This document shows, in pieces, positions 23,481-29,982 of a DNA stretch of 29,982 nt. Position 1 is the first letter of the stretch; the number at the start of each line of letters is the position of its first letter. This DNA is from a bacterium. Lineage in GTDB: Bacteria; Bacillota_I; Bacilli_A; RF39; UBA660. Position numbers and translations under genes: made by a program. The stretch lies in contig RKAV01000078.1 in the NCBI GenBank assembly GCA_014846175.1, positions 1 through 29,982 on the forward strand, read 5' to 3'. The notes below the pieces were generated by a model. That model had not been told where the DNA came from. It did no database searches and worked only from the letters and a program-made list of their open reading frames with translations.

Positions 23481-23936
23481 ATGAAAGAATATGAAATCAA
23501 TGATGCTACTTTAGCAATCATGCCAAACACGGATACTACATCTATTGTAGTAGAAAGTGACGTCAAGTATAATGTGGAGGCTATACCATTAAAAATTGTC
23601 GATTATAGTTGCAAGTATTTTGGTAGTTCCTACATAGGTCGAAGGGAGGGGTCAAAACAGATATTAAAAACTTCATACAAATTACCTATTATGATAGAAG
23701 ATAGTAGAAATATTATTTTCTTTCCAACGATATCACCAGATGAGACAAATTGTTCTTGGATTGCATTGAATAAAATATTTGATATAAATCCAGTAAAAGA
23801 TGATAAAAGTTATACAGAAGTTATATTTGATAATGGAAGAAAGATAAATGTTCCAATTTCATACAAATCAATGGAAAATCAAATATTAAGAGCAAGTCGT
23901 TTGGAATCGGTAATTAGAAATAGAAAAAATAAATAA
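23481..23936 (+). CDS. comK: ComK-family competence transcription factor, short form
   Basis: A 151-residue protein resembling ComK along its whole length: YEINDATLAIMP at 4-15, PLKIVDYSCKYFGSSYIGRR at 36-55, KLPIMI at 67-72, IIFFPTISP at 78-86, W93, FDNGR at 116-120, PISYKSMENQILRA at 125-138. ComK binds AT-box pairs and turns on DNA-uptake genes in Bacillus. B. subtilis ComK has 192 residues; here the protein stops soon after the ENQ segment, so the C-terminal part that carries the FMLYPK motif recognised by the MecA adaptor is missing. It stands alone between dnaN and recF, where B. subtilis has yaaA. SD AGGGGGG and a strong terminator frame it. DNA binding is plausible; competence as the target is inferred. 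Confidence 0.85.
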   Translation: MKEYEINDATLAIMPNTDTTSIVVESDVKYNVEAIPLKIVDYSCKYFGSSYIGRREGSKQILKTSYKLPIMIEDSRNIIFFPTISPDETNCSWIALNKIFDINPVKDDKSYTEVIFDNGRKINVPISYKSMENQILRASRLESVIRNRKNK

Positions 23937-23954
23937 GGAAGATTTATAGACGCT

Positions 23955-23991
23955 TTCATGAAATCATATTATTTCATGAAGCTCTTTTTTT
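23955..23991 (+). terminator. Rho-independent terminator after comK
   Basis: A 10-bp stem TTCATGAAAT/ATTTCATGAA (23955-23964 with 23971-23980) with a 6-base loop, then GCTC and seven T's (23985-23991). It begins 18 bases after the comK stop and makes comK, or dnaN-comK, a separate unit from recF. Confidence 0.8.
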
Positions 23992-24257
23992 GTATAAGAA
24001 GAGTTCTTTTGTTAGTAAAACTATTGTAAACACTATTTCAATTTACAATAAAAATTAAGAATAAAAATGATATATGTAGTTCTTTTATTTATTACATAGC
24101 ATTATTTTATGTATTATCATTTGAATAGTAATATAAAAATTATAAAAAAGTGTTTTTTTTATATTTAATTTAGGGCAAATATGTTATAATATTCTTGCGT
24201 GTATAGGTATACCAAAAAAAGGCTAATACAAAAGTATGGAGGTTTATTTTACTTAAA
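23992..24257 (+). promoter_or_regulatory. AT-rich leader/promoter region of recF-gyrB-gyrA
   Basis: No gene of convincing size is seen here. An 8-bp inverted repeat ATTGTAAA/TTTACAAT (24023-24030 with 24042-24049) could be a protein site. The likely promoter is the extended -10 TGTTATAAT (24182-24190; TATAAT at 24185-24190), without a clear -35. The only SD, GGAGG (24238-24242), lies 15 bases before the recF ATG, which is long; the same SD sits inside a 6-codon mini-ORF (24235-24255) that ends just before recF. Confidence 0.5.
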
Positions 24258-25373
24258 ATGATAATCAAAAAGCTAAAATTAGTTAATTTTCGTAATTATA
24301 GTAAAGTGGATTTGAATTTTGGATGTAACATGAATATATTTATTGGTGAAAATGCATCAGGAAAAACCAATATAATAGAATCATTGGTTGTTTTATCACT
24401 TACAAAATCTTATAAAAATATTAGTGATAGTGATTTAATAAAATTTTCAAAAAAAAAATCTAAAATAATTGGATATATTCAATGTAATAACTATTTTAAA
24501 AATTTAGAAATTGAAATTACAGAAAAAGAAAAACAAGTCAAGCTTAATAATACCAGAATTTATTGTTTAGCAAATTATATATCTAATTTAAATATTATAA
24601 TTTTTAAACCTGATGACTTAGAATTAATAAAAGGTTCACCTAATATTCGTAGGAATTTATTGAATATGGAGTTGAGTCAACTTTCACCTTTGTATTTAAA
24701 TACTTACAATCAATATAATAAAATATTAAAGACACGTAATGAGTATTTAAAAGTCCTTTTTACTAATAATATTGCTGATAAAAGGTATTTTGACATTCTA
24801 ACTGAGCAATTAATTGAAAAAGCAGTTATTATTTATAAACTCAGAAAGGAATATTTAGACACAATCAATAAAAATATTAATATTATTTTTAAAAATATTA
24901 CTAGTGAAGAAAAATTGTCAATATTATATAAACCTAATATTTTTTTTAGTGATTATGAAAATGATAGTTTAAAGGAAACAATGAATGAAATTTTAAGTAG
25001 AAATTATCAGAGAGAGCTACACCTTGGTATGACTCTATTTGGTCCTCATCGTGACGATTTTCAGTTTCAATTTAATGGAATGGATATGAAATTATTTTCT
25101 TCACAAGGTCAGCAAAAAAGTGCAGTATTGTCATATAAATTGTCAATTATACCAATATTTGAAGAAAAAAATGGTACAAAGCCGGTTTTATTGTTGGATG
25201 ATATTTTCAGTGAACTTGACTTAAAAAAGAGAAATAGGTTATTAAAATATGTTAATCAAGGTATACAAAGTATTATAACAACTACTGATTTAAAAAACAT
25301 TTCTAAAAATTCATTAAAAAATGCAACAATATTTAAAGTAAGTAATGGTAACGTTGAAAGGAGTAATAATTAA
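24258..25373 (+). CDS. recF: DNA replication and repair protein RecF
   Basis: A 371-residue SMC-like ATPase: N-terminal LKLVNFRNYSKVDLNF, Walker A GENASGKT at 30-37, the FGPHRDD stretch, signature SSQGQQKSAVLSYKL and Walker B LLLDDIFSELD near the C-terminus. It loads RecA at gaps through RecFOR. The stop overlaps the gyrB start by one base (TAATG). In B. subtilis remB separates recF and gyrB; here nothing does. Confidence 0.95.
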   Translation: MIIKKLKLVNFRNYSKVDLNFGCNMNIFIGENASGKTNIIESLVVLSLTKSYKNISDSDLIKFSKKKSKIIGYIQCNNYFKNLEIEITEKEKQVKLNNTRIYCLANYISNLNIIIFKPDDLELIKGSPNIRRNLLNMELSQLSPLYLNTYNQYNKILKTRNEYLKVLFTNNIADKRYFDILTEQLIEKAVIIYKLRKEYLDTINKNINIIFKNITSEEKLSILYKPNIFFSDYENDSLKETMNEILSRNYQRELHLGMTLFGPHRDDFQFQFNGMDMKLFSSQGQQKSAVLSYKLSIIPIFEEKNGTKPVLLLDDIFSELDLKKRNRLLKYVNQGIQSIITTTDLKNISKNSLKNATIFKVSNGNVERSNN

Positions 25374-27298
25374 TGGAAAAAGAGAATTTGAAAAAATATG
25401 ATTCTTCAGCTATTCAAGTATTAGAAGGTCTAGAAGCTGTAAGAAAAAGGCCTGGTATGTATATTGGAACAACAAGTAGTAGGGGATTACATCATCTAGT
25501 ATGGGAAATCGTTGATAATGCTATTGATGAAGCATTAGCAGGATATTGTACACACATTGAAGTAACTATTGAAAAAAACAACAGTATTACTGTTAAAGAC
25601 GATGGACGTGGTATACCTGTAGATATACATCCAAAGACTGGAAAGAGTACTGTAGAAACGGTATATACAGTATTACATGCCGGTGGAAAATTTGGTGGAG
25701 GTGGATATAAGGTATCTGGTGGTCTTCATGGAGTTGGTGCCAGTGTAGTCAATGCTTTGTCTACATATCTAGAAGTAAAAGTATATAAAAATGGTCATGT
25801 TTATTACCAAAAATATACTAACGGTGGACATCCAGTTGAACCTTTAAAAATTATAGGTGATTGTGATGAAGACCGTACAGGAACAACAGTAACATTTTTA
25901 CCAGATGCATCTATTTTTCAGGAAACTACTGTATTTGATTATGATATATTACGAAATAGATTACGTGAGCTTGCATTTTTAAATCGTGGTCTTAGAATTA
26001 CACTATATGATGATAGAGAAGCAAATAAAAAAGAATCCTTTTGTTATGAAGGTGGAATTCGTGAATATGTTGAACTTCTAAATAAATCAAAAAAACCAAT
26101 ACATGATACAATTATTGATGTAACAGGACAAGAAGGAGACGTTATGCTAGAAGTTGCTTTACAGTATAATGAAACTTATAGTTCTAGTATTTATTCATTT
26201 GTTAATAATATAACAACTCCTGAAGGTGGAACTCATGAAGATGGAGTTAGGCTAGCTCTTACAAGGATACTTAATAAATATGCTCAAAGTAGTGGCATGA
26301 TGAAAGATAAGGACGATTCCTTAACTGGTGACGATGTTAAAGAAGGATTAACAATGATTGTTTCTATAAAACATCCTAATCCACAATTTGAAGGACAAAC
26401 AAAAACTAAGCTTGGAAATAGTGAAGTTCGTGGTATAACAAATAGAATCTTTTCAGTAAATCTTGAAAGATTTTTAATGGAGCACCCAGATGAAGCAAAA
26501 ATAATTATAGAAAAAGCCATGACAGCTTCAAGAGCTAGAGTAGCAGCCAAAAAAGCAAGGGAGTTAACGAGAAGAAAAGGTGATTTAGATGTTACTAACT
26601 TCTATGGAAAATTATCTGATTGTAAGAGTAAGGATGCCTCAGAAAGCGAAATATTCTTAGTAGAAGGTGATTCTGCTGGTGGTTCTGCTATAAAGGGTAG
26701 AGATAGTATGACCCAAGCAATTTTACCATTAAGAGGAAAGATACTTAATGTTGAAAAAGCAAGATTAGATAGAGCTTTATCTAATGAAGAAATTCGTACT
26801 ATTATAACAGCTTTTGGCACTGGTATAGGTGAAGAATTTGATTTATCAAAGCTTAGATACAATAAAATTATTATTATGACAGATGCTGATGTAGATGGTA
26901 GTCATATTAGAGTATTACTTTTAACCTTATTTTACCGCTTTTTTAAGCCAATTGTTGAAGCTGGACACGTATATGCCGCTCAACCACCATTATTCGTTAT
27001 AAAGCATGGAAAAACTATTAAATACGTTTTAAATGAGCAAGAAAGAGATGAATACCTAGCAACACTTTCTCCAAATACTAAATATGATATAGCTAGAATG
27101 AAAGGTTTAGGAGAAATGGATGCTGAAGAATTAAATGAAACAACAATGGATATTCACAAGAGAGTATTAAGGCAAATAACGGTTGAAGATGCCTTAGCTG
27201 CTGATGAAACTTTCTCTAAATTAATGGGTGAGGAAGTAGGTCCTAGAAGAGAATTTATTGAAACAAATGCAACTTATGTTGAAAACTTAGATATATAG
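25373..27298 (+). CDS. gyrB: DNA gyrase subunit B
   Basis: A 641-residue ATPase subunit of gyrase. GHKL motifs: EIVDNAIDEA with catalytic E45, DDGRGIP at 76-82, GLHGVGASVVNALS at 117-130. TOPRIM motifs: EGDSAGGSA from 431 and TDADVDG at 503-509. QAILPLRGKILNVEKA at 448-463 is typical of the family, and the C-terminal end ETNATYVENLDI fits GyrB. It drives ATP-dependent negative supercoiling with GyrA. ParE is an alternative family, but length and the recF-gyrB-gyrA order identify GyrB. Confidence 0.97.
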   Translation: MEKENLKKYDSSAIQVLEGLEAVRKRPGMYIGTTSSRGLHHLVWEIVDNAIDEALAGYCTHIEVTIEKNNSITVKDDGRGIPVDIHPKTGKSTVETVYTVLHAGGKFGGGGYKVSGGLHGVGASVVNALSTYLEVKVYKNGHVYYQKYTNGGHPVEPLKIIGDCDEDRTGTTVTFLPDASIFQETTVFDYDILRNRLRELAFLNRGLRITLYDDREANKKESFCYEGGIREYVELLNKSKKPIHDTIIDVTGQEGDVMLEVALQYNETYSSSIYSFVNNITTPEGGTHEDGVRLALTRILNKYAQSSGMMKDKDDSLTGDDVKEGLTMIVSIKHPNPQFEGQTKTKLGNSEVRGITNRIFSVNLERFLMEHPDEAKIIIEKAMTASRARVAAKKARELTRRKGDLDVTNFYGKLSDCKSKDASESEIFLVEGDSAGGSAIKGRDSMTQAILPLRGKILNVEKARLDRALSNEEIRTIITAFGTGIGEEFDLSKLRYNKIIIMTDADVDGSHIRVLLLTLFYRFFKPIVEAGHVYAAQPPLFVIKHGKTIKYVLNEQERDEYLATLSPNTKYDIARMKGLGEMDAEELNETTMDIHKRVLRQITVEDALAADETFSKLMGEEVGPRREFIETNATYVENLDI

Positions 27299-27307
27299 GA
27301 GGAAAAG

Positions 27308-29752
27308 ATGGATCGATTAGAAACAAATAATATAGTTAAAGAAGTTCAAGATTCCTTTTTGGAATATTCAATGAGTGTAATTGTAGCTAGAGCACTTCCT
27401 GATTTAAGAGATGGTCTTAAGCCTGTTCATCGTCGAATTTTATACTCTATGTTTGAGTCTGGATATACACCAGATAAACCACATAGAAAGAGTGCTAAAA
27501 CGGTAGGGGAAGTTATGGGTAATTACCATCCACATGGTGATAGTTCTATCTATGAGGCTATGGTAAGAATGGCTCAAGACTTCTCTTATAGATATATGTT
27601 AATTGATGGACATGGCAACTTTGGTAATATCGAAGGTTATGGAGCTGCAGCAATGCGTTACACAGAAACTAGACTTTCTAAAATATCACTTGAATTATTG
27701 AGAAATATTAATAAAAATACAGTTAATTTTGTTCCAAATTTTGATGAAACTACTAAAGAACCTGAAGTTTTACCTTCAAGGTTTCCAAATATTTTAGTAA
27801 ATGGAACAACTGGTATAGCCGTAGGTATGGCAACTAACATTCCACCTCATAACTTAGGAGAAGTAATAGATGGATGTGTTGCTTATATTGATAATCATGA
27901 TATTACACTAGATGAATTAATGAAATATATTAAAGGACCAGATTTTCCGACTGGTGCAAATATTTTAGGAAATAGTGGTATAAGAAAAGCATATGAAACA
28001 GGACGTGGCTCTATTACAATAAGAAGTAAAGCCACGATAGAAGAAAAAAATGGTCGCCATTATATAATAATTGATGAGGTTCCATACGGTGTTAATACTT
28101 TAGAGTTAAAAAATAAGGTTGCAGAACTTGTTCACAATAAGACAATTGAAGGAATATCTGATTATCATTCAGATTTAAAAAATGGTATTAAAATAACTAT
28201 TACTTTGAAAAAGGACGCTAATGCTCAGGTTGTATTAAATAAATTGTTTAAACATACTGCTTTTCAGACAACTTATGGAATAATATTTCTAATGTTAGAT
28301 CAAGGAGTTCCAAAGACTTTAGGATTAAAAGATATTATAGTAAAGTATATTGACTATCAAAAAGAAGTAATAATTCGTAGAACAAAGTATGATTTAGATG
28401 TAGCAGAGAAAAGAGTACATATTTTAGAAGGATTAAAAATAGCTCTTGATCATATTGATGCAGTTATTAAATTAATTCGTGGTTCAAAAACTGATGAAGA
28501 AGCTCGTTCTGGATTAATTAATCAATTTGGATTAACAGAAATTCAAGCAAATTCAATTCTAGAAATGAAATTACGTCGTTTAACTGGATTAGAACGTGAA
28601 AAGATAGAAAATGAGTTAAATGAATTGTTAAAGACTATTGAAAAACTTAAAGAAATATTAAGTAGTGATGAAAATATTTTGAAAGTTATAAAGGAAGAAT
28701 TACTAGAGATAAAAGACAAGTACGCTGATGAAAGACGTACTAATATAGATATGACTGCTATAGAATATATAGAGGATGAGTCTTTAATTCCTGTGGATGA
28801 TATAATAGTAACTTTAACTAATAAGGGTTACATTAAGCGTATGAAGTCAGATACATATAGAACTCAAAATAGGGGTGGAGTTGGAATAAAGGGTATGGCA
28901 ACTAATGAAGAAGATTTTGTCGAACAAGTAATTCCAATGAAAACACATGATTATCTATTATTCTTTTCAAATAATGGAAAAGTATATAGATTAAAAGGTT
29001 ATGAAATTCCAGAATTTAGTAGACAGTCAAAAGGAATACCAATAGTTAATTTATTATCATTAAATAAAAATGAAAACATACGTTCGATGATTGAGCTAGA
29101 TTCGAATGAAGACAAAAGTAAATATTTATTATTTGCTACAAAAAATGGATTGGTTAAAAGAACAGCTATTGAAGAATTTAATAATATAAGAAAAAGTGGA
29201 AAAATTTCAATAATATTAAAAGAAAATGACGAGTTAATTGCTGTAAGAAAAACTACTGGTAAAGACGAAGTTGTAATTGGAGCTAAAAATGGAAGAATGG
29301 TAAGATTTAATGAAACAGAAATTAGATCAATGGGACGTGGTACTTCTGGAGTTAAAGGCATTGATTTAGCAGATAGTGAAGTAGTAAGTGCTGAAATAAT
29401 TAATTCAGGCGAAGAAATTTTAATTGTAACTGAAAATGGCTATGGAAAGAAGACTTTAATAGATGAATATAGATTGACACATAGAGGTAGCAAAGGTGTT
29501 AAAGCTTTGAACATTACAGATAAAAATGGAAATATGGTTGCATTAAAATATGTTAATCCTACTTACATTGATAAATTAGATATTATGATAATAACAGATA
29601 ATGGTATCATTATGAGAATGCCATTATCACAAATATCAACATTAAAAAGAGCTACGCAAGGTAATAGATTGATTAACTTAAAAGATAATCAAAAAGTTGC
29701 AACTGTAGCTATAGTAGAAAAAGAAATAACAAATGAAGAAGAAAAAAGTTAA
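27308..29752 (+). CDS. gyrA: DNA gyrase subunit A
   Basis: An 814-residue DNA-cutting subunit. The catalytic tyrosine is Y118 (AAMRYTE). The quinolone-resistance region reads HPHGDSSIYEAM, with S79 and E83 at the positions of E. coli S83 and D87, the residues usual in quinolone-sensitive Gram-positives. The C-terminal beta-pinwheel has repeated blades from about 495. The GyrA-box is QNRGGVG (519-525) rather than the usual Q(R/K)RGG(R/K)G. It starts 9 bases after gyrB with SD AGGAGG. The tail is acidic (ITNEEEKS). Confidence 0.97.
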   Translation: MDRLETNNIVKEVQDSFLEYSMSVIVARALPDLRDGLKPVHRRILYSMFESGYTPDKPHRKSAKTVGEVMGNYHPHGDSSIYEAMVRMAQDFSYRYMLIDGHGNFGNIEGYGAAAMRYTETRLSKISLELLRNINKNTVNFVPNFDETTKEPEVLPSRFPNILVNGTTGIAVGMATNIPPHNLGEVIDGCVAYIDNHDITLDELMKYIKGPDFPTGANILGNSGIRKAYETGRGSITIRSKATIEEKNGRHYIIIDEVPYGVNTLELKNKVAELVHNKTIEGISDYHSDLKNGIKITITLKKDANAQVVLNKLFKHTAFQTTYGIIFLMLDQGVPKTLGLKDIIVKYIDYQKEVIIRRTKYDLDVAEKRVHILEGLKIALDHIDAVIKLIRGSKTDEEARSGLINQFGLTEIQANSILEMKLRRLTGLEREKIENELNELLKTIEKLKEILSSDENILKVIKEELLEIKDKYADERRTNIDMTAIEYIEDESLIPVDDIIVTLTNKGYIKRMKSDTYRTQNRGGVGIKGMATNEEDFVEQVIPMKTHDYLLFFSNNGKVYRLKGYEIPEFSRQSKGIPIVNLLSLNKNENIRSMIELDSNEDKSKYLLFATKNGLVKRTAIEEFNNIRKSGKISIILKENDELIAVRKTTGKDEVVIGAKNGRMVRFNETEIRSMGRGTSGVKGIDLADSEVVSAEIINSGEEILIVTENGYGKKTLIDEYRLTHRGSKGVKALNITDKNGNMVALKYVNPTYIDKLDIMIITDNGIIMRMPLSQISTLKRATQGNRLINLKDNQKVATVAIVEKEITNEEEKS

Positions 29753-29785
29753 TTAATTTAATTTTTTTCTTTTTTTTAAATAAAA

Positions 29786-29801
29786 TGCTTCACGTGAAAC
29801 A
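29786..29801. promoter_or_regulatory. parS: parS centromere site (copy 1)
   Basis: TGCTTCACGTGAAACA matches the parS consensus TGTTTCACGTGAAACA at 15 of 16 positions (C at position 3). It lies 34 bases after the gyrA stop and should be bound by the ParB encoded in this window. Confidence 0.93.
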
Positions 29802-29822
29802 AAATAAAAAAAGTGGAAAAAA

Positions 29823-29838
29823 TATTTCCCGGGAAATA
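29823..29838. promoter_or_regulatory. Noc-binding site (copy 1)
   Basis: TATTTCCCGGGAAATA is a perfect 16-bp palindrome identical to the NBS consensus recognised by Noc. GC-rich hexamer CCCGGG stands out in this AT-rich DNA. Its centre is 37 bp from the centre of parS copy 1. Confidence 0.9.
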
Positions 29839-29901
29839 ATTCAGCAATATATAAAACAAAGCATAATATAAATTATTTAAAAATAAATATGAATAATAAG
29901 A

Positions 29902-29917
29902 TGTTCCACGTGAAACA
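29902..29917. promoter_or_regulatory. parS: parS centromere site (copy 2)
   Basis: TGTTCCACGTGAAACA matches the parS consensus at 15 of 16 positions (C at position 5, a different deviation from copy 1). It lies 116 bases after copy 1. Confidence 0.93.
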
Positions 29918-29938
29918 AAATAAAAAAAGTGGAAAAAA

Positions 29939-29954
29939 TATTTCCCGGGAAATA
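29939..29954. promoter_or_regulatory. Noc-binding site (copy 2)
   Basis: An identical copy of the perfect palindrome TATTTCCCGGGAAATA, again 37 bp centre to centre from its parS partner. Confidence 0.9.
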
Positions 29955-29982
29955 ATTCAGCAATATATAAAACAAAGCATAA

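Larger units (their letters stand above)
29791..29982. repeat. Tandem direct repeat (116-bp period) carrying parS and NBS
   Basis: Bases 29791-29866 and 29907-29982 are identical over 76 of 76 positions, starting at CACGTG within parS and ending GCATAA. The 40 bases between the copies (29867-29906) are AT-rich. Each copy contains the right part of parS, an A-rich stretch with AGTGGAAAAAA, the NBS palindrome, and an A+T tail. The second copy runs to the last base of the window, so the array may continue. No gene is seen here. Confidence 0.95.

Noticed and set aside
24023..24049. 8-bp inverted repeat upstream of recF as a terminator
   Set aside because: The loop is 11 bases, the stem is almost all A/T and no T-run follows.
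26284..26862. Minus-strand ORFs inside gyrB, and similar ones inside gyrA and dnaN
   Set aside because: They lie wholly opposite strongly conserved coding sequence, have no SD, and their translations show no family resemblance.
1..29982. Mobile elements, CRISPR arrays, tRNA or rRNA genes
   Set aside because: No transposase, integrase, spaced short repeats or recognisable tRNA cloverleaf was seen; the only sizeable direct repeat is the parS-NBS unit at the right end.

Overview
This window is the replication-origin region of a low-GC Gram-positive bacterium (Bacillota, class Bacilli or a close relative). Base composition is strongly AT-rich (about 30% GC by eye). The gene order around rpmH/dnaA is the classic Bacillus-type one. 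TGA is used as a stop (mnmE, mnmG), so this is not a code-4 mollicute. A secreted LysM/M23 cell-wall hydrolase argues for a walled cell. Noc, YyzM, WalJ and a ComK homologue all point to Bacilli. The species cannot be named from the sequence; an uncultivated gut-type Bacilli lineage is a plausible guess.

Layout. The origin lies at about 20.4-20.7 kb, with a second DnaA-box cluster between dnaA and dnaN at 22.06-22.2 kb. Genes to the left are on the minus strand and genes to the right on the plus strand, so nearly everything is co-directional with replication leaving oriC. Reading leftward from oriC: rpmH-rnpA-yidC-jag; an unrecognised gene with mnmE-mnmG-rsmG; noc; parA-parB-mscS-yyzM-abgT; ychF; rpsF-ssb-rpsR; a GdpP-type phosphoesterase with rplI-dnaB-(M23 peptidase)-walJ-rlmH, the last cut by the window edge. 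Reading rightward: dnaA, dnaN, a comK homologue, then recF-gyrB-gyrA. Many genes abut or overlap by 1-29 bases. Clear promoters or terminators separate most of the transcription units.

How it works together. Initiation and replication genes (dnaA, dnaN, dnaB, ssb, gyrAB, recF), segregation and nucleoid-occlusion genes (parA, parB, noc), tRNA and rRNA modification genes (mnmE, mnmG, rsmG, rlmH), ribosomal proteins and membrane-protein insertion (yidC, jag) share the locus. Three points stand out. (1) After gyrA a tandem repeat with a 116-bp period carries, in each copy, a near-perfect parS site and, 37 bp away centre to centre, a perfect 16-bp palindrome matching the Noc-binding site. The two cognate proteins, encoded 16-19 kb away, carry ParB-type and Noc-type recognition residues respectively. 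(2) A short ComK-like competence regulator occupies the dnaN-recF position where B. subtilis has the S4-domain gene yaaA; remB is also missing between recF and gyrB. (3) The Noc protein has a very long Asn/Pro/Ser/Thr-rich linker and lacks the N-terminal amphipathic membrane helix of B. subtilis Noc. No tRNA, rRNA, CRISPR array, transposase or prophage gene was seen.
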